From NCBI GenBank assembly GCA_030045295.1, contig JASIGD010000491.1, forward strand, positions 1 to 14,989: 14,989 bases of DNA, given 5' to 3'. Both the position numbers and the translations under genes were made by a program. This DNA comes from Streptosporangiaceae bacterium (GTDB lineage: Bacteria; Actinomycetota; Actinomycetes; Streptosporangiales; Streptosporangiaceae). Position 1 is the stretch's first letter, and each line of letters opens with the position of its first letter. The notes beneath the pieces were generated by a model. It was not told the DNA's origin. It saw only the letters and a program-made list of their open reading frames with translations, and ran no database searches. This document shows positions 7,477 through 13,677 of this stretch, in pieces.

Positions 7477-8420
7477 CAGTCCTCCAGCCTGCGCCCGGTC
7501 AGGCGCAGGAAGACGTCCTCGAGCGTGCCGCGGCGGACCAGCGAGGTGAGCGGCTCCAGCCCGCTGGCGCGGACCGCGGCCAGTGCCGCGTCCCCGTCGG
7601 CGACGTAGAGCAAGATCCGGTCGGCGAGCACCTCGGTCCGTTCGGAGGAAAAGTCTTTGAGTTTGTCCGCGGCCGCGTCATGCACGTCGGGATCGAACCG
7701 CAACTCGAGGACTTCCGGCGAGCAGTAACGTGCGATCAGGTCCCGCGGTGAGCCCTCGGCGGCGAACGTGCCGTGGTCCATCACGACCAGCCGGTCGCAC
7801 AGCTGCTCGGCCTCGTCCATGTAGTGGGTGGTCAGGATCAGCGTGACCCCGCGCTGCTTGAGGCGGAACAGCCGGTCCCATACCACGTGCCTGGCCTGCG
7901 GATCCAGGCCGGTGGTGGGCTCATCAAGGATCAGGATCTCAGGCTCGTTGATGAGCGAGCGGGCGATCGTCAGCCGGCGCTTCAGGCCGCCGGACAGCGG
8001 GTCGACCTTATCCTTGGCCCGATCCGAGAGCTGCACGAACTCGAGCAGGGCGGCGGTCCGCTCCCGTATCACGCGCCTGGGCAGCCCGAAGTACCTGCCG
8101 TAGACGAGCAGGTTCTCCCGTACGGTCAGCTCGACGTCGAGCGTGTCCTCCTGCGGGACCACGCCGAGCCGGGCCCTGATCGCGGATCCGTCTTTGACCG
8201 GATCGCGGCCGAGAATCGTCAGGTCCCCGCTGGTCGGCGGGGATACGCAGCCGATCATCCGCATCGTGGAGGACTTGCCCGCCCCGTTCGGGCCCAGGAA
8301 CCCGAACGCCTCGCCCCGGTACAGGTCGAAGTCGATCCCGTCGACGGCCGTAAAGCTCCCGAACCGCTTGGTCAGGCCGCGTGCCCGGACGAGTACCTCG
8401 GATTTGGGACGTTCCAGCAC
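7476..8420 (-). CDS. ABC transporter ATP-binding protein, NodI-like
   Basis: Cytoplasmic ATPase of 314 aa that powers the two permeases downstream. Seen: Walker A GPNGAGKS (43-50), Q-loop Gln90 in VVPQEDTLD, signature LSGGLKRR (142-149), Walker B ILILDEP (162-168) with Glu167, D-loop GLD (171-173) and H-switch His199. The VVPQEDTLD-x-ELTVRENLLVYGRYFGL stretch (88-112) is typical of NodI, the lipo-oligosaccharide exporter ATPase, and of related drug exporters. A C-terminal extension of about 90 residues after AEGSP resembles the DUF4162-like tail of this group. The GTG start at 8420 has no Shine-Dalgarno but lies 7 nt after TAGCCT, so a leaderless mRNA is likely. It is divergent from gtrA, sharing a 99-bp gap. 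The transported molecule could be a lipid-linked or glycosylated compound or a toxic drug; the sequence does not decide. Confidence 0.93.
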   Translation of the reverse strand: MLERPKSEVLVRARGLTKRFGSFTAVDGIDFDLYRGEAFGFLGPNGAGKSSTMRMIGCVSPPTSGDLTILGRDPVKDGSAIRARLGVVPQEDTLDVELTVRENLLVYGRYFGLPRRVIRERTAALLEFVQLSDRAKDKVDPLSGGLKRRLTIARSLINEPEILILDEPTTGLDPQARHVVWDRLFRLKQRGVTLILTTHYMDEAEQLCDRLVVMDHGTFAAEGSPRDLIARYCSPEVLELRFDPDVHDAAADKLKDFSSERTEVLADRILLYVADGDAALAAVRASGLEPLTSLVRRGTLEDVFLRLTGRRLED

Positions 8421-8427
8421 CTGATCC

Positions 8428-8433
8428 AGGCTA
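8428..8433 (-). promoter_or_regulatory. -10 element giving a leaderless exporter transcript
   Basis: TAGCCT on the minus strand ends 7 nt before the GTG of the ATPase gene. The spacing equals that of the DUF2079 gene, and no Shine-Dalgarno intervenes. No good -35 is visible. Confidence 0.4.
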
Positions 8434-8499
8434 GCCGCGGGTTACGACATTCCTCGAACGGTTTTGCCGCCTCTTCCCGTACCACATCAGCGGACACGA

Positions 8500-8526
8500 T
8501 AAAGTCGGGTTCATACGGGATGAACC
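8500..8526 (+). promoter_or_regulatory. gtrA start region: -10 candidate and inverted repeat over the start codon
   Basis: TAAAGT (8500-8505) is a possible -10. GGTTCAT (8508-8514), ACGGG, ATGAACC (8520-8526) is a perfect 7-bp inverted repeat whose right arm begins with the gtrA ATG. It could be an operator, or an RNA hairpin hiding the start codon if transcription begins upstream of 8508. There is no clear Shine-Dalgarno. Confidence 0.4.
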
Positions 8527-9029
8527 AAATCAAGGACCGAGACAGGGTGAATCTCATCCGAGATCTTTACGCGCGTTTCCGGGTGCTGATCCACGAGGTC
8601 GCCAAGTTCGGCGTCGTCGGCGCTCTCGCGTTCGTGCTCACCATCGTCCTGGTCAACGCGTTCCACTCCGGTGCCGGGCTGGGCCCGGTAGCCGCCACGA
8701 CGCTGGCCAACGTCGTGGCCACGGTATTCGCCTTCGTCGGCAACAAGTTCTGGGCGTTCCGGCACCGCAAGGGCAGCCACTGGGGCCGCGAGACCCTGTT
8801 GTTCTTCTTCTTCAACGGCATCGGGATCCTCATCACCGACGGGGTCGTCGCGCTGGTGCACTACGGGTTCGGGCTGACCGACAACCTCTCCTACAACGTG
8901 GCCAACATCATCGGCATCGCCCTGGCCACGCTGTTCCGGCTGTACTGCTACCGCCGGTGGGTCTTCCTGTACGCCGACGGGGATTCGCCGGCCGCCGAGC
9001 GGCTCGAGCCGGAGACCTCGGGGACCTGA
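8520..9029 (+). CDS. GtrA-family membrane protein
   Basis: Small membrane protein of 169 aa, a normal GtrA length. Seen: four hydrophobic helices (about 29-48, 55-75, 92-114, 122-142); KFGVVGALAF (29-38) opening helix 1; GNKFWAFRHR (74-83) between helices 2 and 3; and LFRLYCYRRWVF (138-149) closing helix 4. All three are family hallmarks. GtrA proteins are thought to help move polyprenyl-linked sugars or otherwise serve cell-surface polysaccharide synthesis; no enzyme activity is assigned. The frame is open far upstream, but that part is antisense to the ABC ATPase, so the ATG at 8520 is taken. An alternative is the GTG at 8547. It ends 13 bp from the convergent glycosyltransferase gene, so both genes of the pair touch the cell envelope. 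Confidence 0.87.
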   Translation: MNQIKDRDRVNLIRDLYARFRVLIHEVAKFGVVGALAFVLTIVLVNAFHSGAGLGPVAATTLANVVATVFAFVGNKFWAFRHRKGSHWGRETLLFFFFNGIGILITDGVVALVHYGFGLTDNLSYNVANIIGIALATLFRLYCYRRWVFLYADGDSPAAERLEPETSGT

Positions 9030-9042
9030 GGCTGGCCGTCGC

Positions 9043-9843
9043 CTACCGGCAGCCGCGGACGGCGGACAAGTCCAGCGGTGCCTTGAGCGCGGCGTCCTGC
9101 TGCGCGTTCGTCAGGTACCCCACGGCGGCCATCCGGTCGATGACGTGCACCAGGCGCGCCCGCGCCCGGGCCGGGTAAACCAGCGGGTCGTCGTAGGTCG
9201 GCGCGTTCACCACGCCGGCCAGCATGGCGGCCTGGACCAGGGTCAGCTGGGCGGGCGGCCGCCCGAAGTAGCCGCAGCTGGCCGCGCTGAGACCGTAATA
9301 GCCGTGACCGTAGTACGCGACCTCGGCGTACAGGCGCAGGATCTCCGCCCGGCTGTAGGTCCTGTTGAGCTTGACGGCCAGCGCCACCTGCTCGAACAGC
9401 TGCGTGAAGCCGCTGCGGCCCGAGGTATACAGGTTCTTGGCCAGCTGCTGGTCGATCGTGCTGCCACCCCCGTCCTGGCGCCCGGTCACCCAGGAGACCG
9501 CGACCCGGACCAGCGCCAGGGGATCGATCCCCGGATCGGCGTAGAACCGGTGGTCCTCCGTGGCCACCAGGGCCTGCGCGAAGCGCGGCGGGACCGGCGG
9601 GCCGGGATAGGCGATGTGATGCTCCCGCGCCTGGGCCTGGGCCAGGGCGGTGGCCTGCCCGGCCGAGGGGGTCAGCACGAACAGCAGCGCGATCCCCACC
9701 GCGAAGACCACGACGACGACGAAGACGATCTTGGTGATCCTCAAGCCCAGCCTGAGCCGCCTGTCGCCCTTGCTCGGCGGCGGCTGCTGCTCGCCGAGGT
9801 CGACGTCGTGAGAGTCTGAGCGGCGAGCGCCAAGTACCCTCAA
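9043..9843 (-). CDS. Monofunctional biosynthetic peptidoglycan transglycosylase (GT51)
   Basis: Membrane-anchored enzyme of 266 aa that polymerises lipid II glycan chains outside the membrane. Seen: a basic N-terminal tail, one membrane anchor (about 37-57, rich in Val/Ile/Phe), then the GT51 domain only. The motifs are ATEDHRFYADPGID (94-107), with Glu96 as catalytic base; GGGSTIDQQLAKNLY (125-139); and YSRAEILRLYAEVAYYGHGYYGLSAASCGYF (163-193). No transpeptidase (SxxK) domain follows, so this is a monofunctional form rather than a class A PBP. The gene sequence only allows TTG at 9843 as a full-length start: a stop precedes it in frame, GGAGG lies 10 nt upstream, and the next GTG falls inside the membrane anchor. 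It is convergent with gtrA. In actinobacteria such short GT51 proteins are less common than full PBPs, though well known. Confidence 0.9.
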   Translation of the reverse strand: MRVLGARRSDSHDVDLGEQQPPPSKGDRRLRLGLRITKIVFVVVVVFAVGIALLFVLTPSAGQATALAQAQAREHHIAYPGPPVPPRFAQALVATEDHRFYADPGIDPLALVRVAVSWVTGRQDGGGSTIDQQLAKNLYTSGRSGFTQLFEQVALAVKLNRTYSRAEILRLYAEVAYYGHGYYGLSAASCGYFGRPPAQLTLVQAAMLAGVVNAPTYDDPLVYPARARARLVHVIDRMAAVGYLTNAQQDAALKAPLDLSAVRGCR

Positions 9844-10073
9844 CTGCCCAGTCCCTCCGTGCGGCCGCGACGCTGTTCCTGCTAACTACAACGAGCAGCT
9901 CGCCCCATGCGGTGCCCGGCACATCGTAACTTCCCGCGTCGGCGGCGTTCACGCACCGGCCGTGGCGTGGCGGGGGCCGGGCGCCGTTTCCGCGAGCCAC
10001 CGAGGCTGCGCTAAGCTGGCTGAGCCGATAGGCGGACAGCAGGTTGGCGTTATAAATTGTAGTTGTAACGCTA
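9844..10073. other. 230-bp intergenic region with AT-rich pocket before tRNA-Pro
   Basis: No gene is seen. The segment 10044-10070 contains TTGGCG followed by TATAAATTGTAGTTGTAA, a pronounced AT-rich island in otherwise GC-rich DNA directly before the tRNA, so it probably holds its promoter. TAAGCT (10012-10017) is another -10 candidate. The left part should hold the promoter of the glycosyltransferase gene, which I cannot point to. Confidence 0.3.
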
Positions 10074-10148
10074 CGGGACGTGGCCCAGCTTGGTTAAGGC
10101 GCTAGTCTGGGGGACTAGAGATCAGGAGTTCAAATCTCCTCGTCCCGA
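10074..10148 (+). tRNA. tRNA-Pro (anticodon GGG)
   Basis: Folds as a complete cloverleaf of 75 nt without encoded CCA. The acceptor CGGGACG (10074-10080) pairs perfectly with CGTCCCG (10141-10147), with discriminator A at 10148. The D stem is GCC/GGC with a long loop containing TTGGTTAA. The anticodon stem is CTAGT/ACTAG with 7-nt loop CTGGGGG, giving anticodon GGG at 10109-10111 and reading CCC/CCU. The variable loop is AGATC; the T stem AGGAG/CTCCT has loop TTCAAAT. The C1:G72 pair with A73 is the bacterial tRNA-Pro identity. The D loop is longer, and the D and T arms more AT-rich, than I expect for actinobacterial tRNA-Pro(GGG). Confidence 0.93.
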
Positions 10149-10173
10149 CGAATGGGATCAGGCGAAGCGGGAC

Positions 10174-10187
10174 CCTGGGAGGCCAGG
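10174..10187 (+). terminator. Small hairpin in the tRNA trailer
   Basis: CCTGG-GAGG-CCAGG, a 5-bp perfect stem 26 nt after the tRNA. It may end or process the tRNA transcript; there is no U tract, so this is weak. Confidence 0.25.
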
Positions 10188-10197
10188 CTCCGGGCGT

Positions 10198-10211
10198 CTA
10201 GTGTTGACTAG
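10198..10211 (+). promoter_or_regulatory. CTAGT-GTTG-ACTAG inverted repeat with -10 before the Ddn-like gene
   Basis: Perfect 5-bp arms around GTTG, ending 4 bp before the ATG at 10216. TAGTGT (10199-10204) inside it fits a TANNNT -10 and would start transcription a few nt before the ATG, and no Shine-Dalgarno is present. An operator at the start site is plausible. The arms are the same as those of the tRNA-Pro anticodon stem 90 bp upstream, possibly by chance. Confidence 0.35.
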
Positions 10212-10215
10212 CGCC

Positions 10216-10665
10216 ATGCCTGTTGAGGGAGAATACGAGCCGAGCACGGCGGCCTGGGTGCGCGATCAGGTGGAACTGTACGAGGGTTCCGGCGGGACCC
10301 AGGGCACGACGCTGCGCGACACCGGCCTGCCGGTGGTGATCGTGACCAATCGCGGCGCCAAGAGCGGCAAGGTGCACAAGACACCGGTGATGCGGGTGGA
10401 GCACGGCGGGCGTTACGCCATGGTGGCGTCGAAGGGCGGCGCCCCGGCGCATCCGCTGTGGTATCACAACGTCCTCGCGAATCCCCTGGTCGAGCTGCAA
10501 GACGGCCCGGTCAAGCGGGACATGATCGCCCGCGAGGTCAGCGGCGCCGAGCGCGGCGAATGGTGGGAGCGGGCGGTCGCCGCGTACCCGCCCTACGCGG
10601 AGTACCAGCAGAAGACCACCCGGCAGATACCGGTGTTCGTCTTGGAGCCCGCGGCCGGAACGTGA
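10216..10665 (+). CDS. Ddn-family F420(H2)-dependent nitroreductase-like protein
   Basis: Protein of 149 aa of the deazaflavin-dependent oxidoreductase family (F420H2-dependent quinone/nitro reductases such as mycobacterial Ddn). Seen: [22 protein letters not shown] (38-59), the split-barrel strand plus the RGxxSGxxxxTP phosphate-contact motif; [21 protein letters not shown] (70-90), the family signature that binds F420; and VFVLEPA at the end. The likely role is reduction of quinones or similar electrophiles at the membrane or in the cytosol; the substrate is not predictable. The frame is open through the tRNA upstream, but the ATG at 10216 gives the family's normal N-terminus (helix with [16 protein letters not shown]). 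It implies that the organism makes F420. Its stop overlaps an in-frame GTG of malQ (GTGA), so the two may be co-transcribed. Confidence 0.92.
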   Translation: MPVEGEYEPSTAAWVRDQVELYEGSGGTQGTTLRDTGLPVVIVTNRGAKSGKVHKTPVMRVEHGGRYAMVASKGGAPAHPLWYHNVLANPLVELQDGPVKRDMIAREVSGAERGEWWERAVAAYPPYAEYQQKTTRQIPVFVLEPAAGT

Positions 10666-10718
10666 CGCCGCCCCGCGGCGGGGACGTCGCGGGTCGGTAC
10701 ATTCGGCAAACTAGAGCA

Positions 10719-12617
10719 GTGACAGCACGGGCAGAACTCGCGCGCCGGGCCCACGCTCACGGCGTGGCGGTCTCCTACCAGGACTGGCGGGGTCGTCTGG
10801 TCGAGGTGGCCGACGAGACGCTGGCCGCGGTGCTCGAGAGTATCAGCTCGGGGGGGCGATCTCCCCAGCCTCCTCCGACCCGGGGACCCCGTCCGACCGG
10901 TCCTCCCTTGCGGGCGCCGTTTCCCGCCCGCCGGGCGTGGGGATTTACCGTCCAGCTTTACTCGGTTCGCTCCCGCGCGTCCTGGGGTCATGGTGACCTG
11001 CGCGACCTCGCCGATCTCGCCGCGTGGAGCGGGCGCGAGCTCGGCGCGGATTTCGTGCTCGTCAATCCGCTGCACGCGGCTGAGCCGCTCGGCCCGGTCA
11101 GCGCGTCGCCGTACCTGCCGATGACGCGACGCCACATCAGCCCGCTGTACCTGCGCATCGAGGACATCCCCGAGTACGCCGGGCTCAGCGCGGGTGACCG
11201 CGCGCGGATCGACGCTCTCGCCGCGCCGTTGCGCGCCGCGAACACGGTGGCGGGCTTGATCGACAGGGACGCGGTCTGGGCCGCTAAGCGCTCCGCGCTC
11301 GAGATCATCCGGGCCGTGCCGCTCGGCCCGGGCCGTCGCGCCGAGTTCGACGCCTTCCGCGCCCGCGACCGCGAGGCGCTCCAGGACTGGGCGGTTTGGT
11401 GCGCGATCGCCGAGGTTCACGGCCCGGACTGGCGGACGTGGCCTGCCGCGCTCGCCGATCCCCGGTCGGCGCGGGTGGCAGCGCTCGCGCGCACGCTGGC
11501 CGACCGGGTGGACTTCCACGCCTGGCTGCAATGGCTGGTCGCGGCGCAGGCCGCCGCGGCGCAGGCCGCGGCCGGGCAGGCAGGAATGACCATTGGCGTC
11601 ATCAATGACCTCGCCGTGGGCGCGCATCCCGGCGGCGCCGACGCCTGGGCGCGTCAGGACGTGATCGTTCCCGGCGTGAGCGTCGGCGCGCCGCCGGACG
11701 AGTTCAACCAGCGGGGCCAGGACTGGACGCTGCCGCCGTGGCATCCCGGGTGGCTGGTCGCTCAGGGGTGCAGGCCGATGGCGGAGCTCGTCGCCGCGAC
11801 CACACGGCACGCAGGAGGCATGCGCGTCGATCACGTCATGGGGCTGGCCAGGTTGTGGTGGATACCCGCCGGGATGCCACCCGGCCTCGGCACTTACGTG
11901 CGGTATGACCACGAACTGCTGGGGAGCGTGCTGGCCGGGGAGGTGGCGCGCGCGCACGCGCTGGCGATCGGGGAGGATCTCGGCACGGTGGAGCCGTGGC
12001 TGCGTGACTTCCTGGCCGACCGCCGGGTACTGGGCACCTCGATGCTGTGGTTCGAGCGCCGCGCGGATGGCACGCCGCGACGGCCGGGCGGGTGGCGCCG
12101 CGGCTGCCTGGCCACGGTCGGCACGCACGATATGCCCCCGGCTGCGGCCTTCCTCAGCGGAGAGCAGGTCACCATCCGGGCCGGGCTCGGCCTGCTCACC
12201 GAGCCCGAGGCGGACGAGCGGGCCGCGGCGCGGGCGGAGGCGGACCGGTGGCTCGCGATGCTCGCGCGCGAAGGGCTCCTTTCCGGCCGGGGCGGGCCCG
12301 CCGAGGTGACGCCGCAGGAGTTCACGGTCGCCCTGTATGGCCACCTGGCGCGGACGCCGGCCGTGCTGATCGGCGTCTCGCTGGCCGAAGCTGCTGGCGA
12401 CCGCCGCCCGCAGAACATGCCAGGCACGGTGGACGAGTACCCGAACTGGCGGATCCCGCTGAGCGACGGCGACGGCGAGCCGGTCCTGCTCGAGGACCTG
12501 CCCGCGAACGCGGGGGTCGTCGCCGTGGCGCACGCCGTGTCCGGCGGCCTGCGCCGGGGGCAGGCGGGCGGTCCGAGGGATCGGGCGGGCGGTCCGAGGG
12601 ATAGAGTCCACACGTGA
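10719..12617 (+). CDS. malQ: 4-alpha-glucanotransferase (amylomaltase) with shortened N-terminus
   Basis: GH77 enzyme of 632 aa that transfers alpha-1,4-glucan segments between maltodextrins in glycogen/maltose metabolism; cytosolic. Seen: N-terminal block GVAVSYQDWRGRLVEVADETLAAVL (15-39); WGFTVQLYSVRSRASWGHGDL (74-94); NPLHA (116-120); nucleophile Asp371 in GMRVDHVMGL; acid/base Glu419 in AIGEDLG; and Asp471 in GTHDMPP. Odd: between the first block and RAWGF there is only a Pro/Gly/Arg-rich linker (43-70), whereas actinobacterial MalQ (about 700-720 aa) has a beta-sandwich of roughly 80-90 residues there. The C-terminus ends in a doubled AGGPRDR. GTG 10719 is chosen because the ELARRAHAHGVAVSY helix is the usual start; a GTG at 10662 overlapping the ddn stop would add 19 residues. 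Neither has a good Shine-Dalgarno. It overlaps the next gene by GTGA. Confidence 0.9.
   Translation: MTARAELARRAHAHGVAVSYQDWRGRLVEVADETLAAVLESISSGGRSPQPPPTRGPRPTGPPLRAPFPARRAWGFTVQLYSVRSRASWGHGDLRDLADLAAWSGRELGADFVLVNPLHAAEPLGPVSASPYLPMTRRHISPLYLRIEDIPEYAGLSAGDRARIDALAAPLRAANTVAGLIDRDAVWAAKRSALEIIRAVPLGPGRRAEFDAFRARDREALQDWAVWCAIAEVHGPDWRTWPAALADPRSARVAALARTLADRVDFHAWLQWLVAAQAAAAQAAAGQAGMTIGVINDLAVGAHPGGADAWARQDVIVPGVSVGAPPDEFNQRGQDWTLPPWHPGWLVAQGCRPMAELVAATTRHAGGMRVDHVMGLARLWWIPAGMPPGLGTYVRYDHELLGSVLAGEVARAHALAIGEDLGTVEPWLRDFLADRRVLGTSMLWFERRADGTPRRPGGWRRGCLATVGTHDMPPAAAFLSGEQVTIRAGLGLLTEPEADERAAARAEADRWLAMLAREGLLSGRGGPAEVTPQEFTVALYGHLARTPAVLIGVSLAEAAGDRRPQNMPGTVDEYPNWRIPLSDGDGEPVLLEDLPANAGVVAVAHAVSGGLRRGQAGGPRDRAGGPRDRVHT
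10845..10925 (+). other. GC-rich low-complexity linker in malQ
   Basis: Encodes residues about 43-69 (Ser/Gly/Arg then Pro-rich). It contains a G7 run (10850-10857 region), CTCCCC, CCTCCTCC and CCCGGGG tracts that are unlike the normal malQ codon pattern around it. It stands where relatives have a folded beta-sandwich domain. Confidence 0.5.
12563..12604 (+). repeat. Two tandem 21-nt units at the malQ 3' end
   Basis: Units 12563-12583 and 12584-12604 differ at one base (TCG versus TAG at the end) and encode AGGPRDR twice in frame. The last unit supplies the TAG of TAGAGT (12602-12607), the likely -10 of the next gene. Confidence 0.85.
12602..12607 (+). promoter_or_regulatory. Internal -10 element, leaderless start for the small gene
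   Basis: TAGAGT lies 6 nt before the GTG at 12614, and no Shine-Dalgarno is at usable distance (GAGGGA is 13 nt away). Expression independent of malQ is possible, in addition to GTGA coupling. Confidence 0.35.
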
Positions 12618-12913
12618 CTACTCCCGACCCACATCCCCAGCCGCCATCTCTGGACGCGCTTTCCTCCCGCGAGCTGCATGACCTCGCCGTGCGGCGGGCC
12701 CTGCATCACGCGGATGTGGAGTTTCTCTGGGAGCTGCTGCGGTCCATCCCGGCGGCCGAAGCCGCCGAGGGACACGATACGGAGGCCGGCCGCGACATCA
12801 CGCATCTGTCCGCGCTGATCGACGACGCGATCGACTCCGGCAAAGGCGACGTGGCCGACGGGCTGCGCCCGTTCTATATCGACTACCTCACCAAGCACGG
12901 CGTCGGCCGCTGA
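12614..12913 (+). CDS. Small conserved actinobacterial protein, unknown function
   Basis: Protein of 99 aa, soluble and helix-rich, with no signal peptide or membrane segment. Seen: a Pro-rich start (MTTPDPHPQPPS); LSSRELHDLAVRRALHHADVEFLWELLRSIPAAEAAEG (16-53), probably two amphipathic helices; a central acidic stretch; and LSALIDDAIDSGKGDVADGLRPFYIDYLTKHG (65-97). I recognise the SRELHDLAVRRA / PAAEAA / LRPFYIDYL pattern as a family that recurs in actinobacteria, but no function is known to me. The GTG overlaps the malQ stop by four bases. Being last in the ddn-malQ cluster, it might be co-expressed with MalQ, though a -10 immediately upstream also allows independent transcription. Codon use matches its neighbours. 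Confidence 0.8.
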   Translation: MTTPDPHPQPPSLDALSSRELHDLAVRRALHHADVEFLWELLRSIPAAEAAEGHDTEAGRDITHLSALIDDAIDSGKGDVADGLRPFYIDYLTKHGVGR

Positions 12914-12938
12914 CTCTCCGGCCCGAAACAGGCGCGGT

Positions 12939-12972
12939 CCCGGAGGGCCCGGGCTCGCCGGGGTCCTCCGGG
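12939..12972. terminator. Strong GC hairpin, convergent gap
   Basis: CCCGGAGG (12939-12946) pairs perfectly with CCTCCGGG (12965-12972); the loop contains a further self-complementary GCCCGGGC. It lies 26 bp after the stop of the small gene and probably ends that transcript. Confidence 0.55.
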
Positions 12973-12991
12973 CCGCGACGATCCAGGTGAG

Positions 12992-13011
12992 GCCCGGCAG
13001 CCGCGCCGGGC
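12992..13011. terminator. Second GC hairpin, convergent gap
   Basis: GCCCGGC-AGCCGC-GCCGGGC, a perfect 7-bp stem with a 6-nt loop, 30 bp past the yceI stop in the minus direction. It probably acts for yceI; with the first hairpin it forms a bidirectional terminator zone. Confidence 0.55.
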
Positions 13012-13040
13012 GGTGATGGCCCGCCTGCGCCCGGTCGGAA

Positions 13041-13613
13041 TTACTCGCCGGAGTTGAGGACGGCCTCGATCTCCAGGTTGATCGTGACCTTGTCGCTGAG
13101 GACCACGCCGGTGGCGCCGGCGCCCGGGATCGGGCCGTTGTAACTGACGCCCCACTCGTTCCTGTTGATCTCGGCGGTGGCGGAGAAGCCCGCCCGCGTC
13201 CCGCCGTAGGGGTCGGGGCCGAAGCCGTTCACCTCGAGGCGGAACGTCACCGGCCGGGTGACGCCGCGGAGGGTGAGGTCGCCGTCGAGCAGGAAGTCCT
13301 CGCCGTCGGAGCGGATCCCGGTGGAGCTGAACGTCATCGTGGGGTGCTGCTCGACGTGGAAGAAGTCAGCGCTGCGGATGTGGTTGTCCCTAGTGTCATT
13401 TCCGGTGTTTACCGAGCTGAGGTCCACGGTGGCCTCGACGCTGGACCGCTGCGGGTCGGTCGCGGTGGTGATGGTCCCGTCGAACTTGTCGAAACGGCCG
13501 CGGACCTTGCTCACCATCATGTGCCTGACGACGAAGGACACCTCCGAGTGCACCGGATCGATGCTCCAGGTGCCAGCGACGTAACCGGGAATCTCCACGG
13601 CTGTCTCGGTCAT
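13041..13613 (-). CDS. YceI family lipocalin-like protein
   Basis: Protein of 190 aa, the standard YceI length, a beta-barrel that binds isoprenoid or other hydrophobic ligands. Seen: GTWSIDPVHSEVSFVVRHMMVSKVRGRF (14-41), the opening strands of the family; IRSADFFHVEQHPTMTFSST (79-98), the central signature; GDLTLRGVTRPVTFRLEVNG (111-130); and INRNEWGVSYNG (149-160). There is no signal peptide, so unlike E. coli YceI it should be cytosolic. The ATG has GGAGG 4 nt upstream. Control is visible: on its strand TTGACG (13708-13703), 18 nt, then TACTAT (13684-13679), a near-consensus promoter covered by two inverted repeats. It is divergent from an HxlR-type regulator, a pairing that suggests induction by a reactive or hydrophobic compound sensed by that regulator. 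Confidence 0.93.
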   Translation of the reverse strand: MTETAVEIPGYVAGTWSIDPVHSEVSFVVRHMMVSKVRGRFDKFDGTITTATDPQRSSVEATVDLSSVNTGNDTRDNHIRSADFFHVEQHPTMTFSSTGIRSDGEDFLLDGDLTLRGVTRPVTFRLEVNGFGPDPYGGTRAGFSATAEINRNEWGVSYNGPIPGAGATGVVLSDKVTINLEIEAVLNSGE

Positions 13614-13646
13614 TATTCCTCCAGGTGTGTTTCTGGTACTTTGTTG

Positions 13647-13666
13647 TACGCAACTTCGCTTGCGTA
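13647..13666. promoter_or_regulatory. Inverted repeat A between yceI and hxlR
   Basis: TACGCAA-CTTCGC-TTGCGTA, perfect 7-bp arms. It lies downstream of the yceI -10, so it falls in the yceI 5' leader as a possible operator or RNA hairpin, and it overlaps the weak -35 (TTCGCT) of the hxlR promoter. Confidence 0.55.
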
Positions 13667-13677
13667 TCTAACTTCCT

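Noticed and set aside
7773..8519. Upstream extension of the gtrA frame (about 250 aa)
   Set aside because: Antisense to the ABC ATPase and without family similarity; GtrA begins at its normal length from 8520.
10090..10215. Upstream extension of the Ddn-like frame
   Set aside because: It would translate through the tRNA-Pro gene; the family N-terminus starts at ATG 10216.
10074..10215. tRNA-Pro as integration site of a mobile element
   Set aside because: No integrase, no repeat of the tRNA 3' end elsewhere in the window, and neighbours on both sides look like ordinary chromosomal genes.
10593..12611. 672-aa open frame antisense to malQ
   Set aside because: Arg/Pro/Ala-rich shadow typical of high-GC DNA; the plus-strand frame has all GH77 catalytic motifs.
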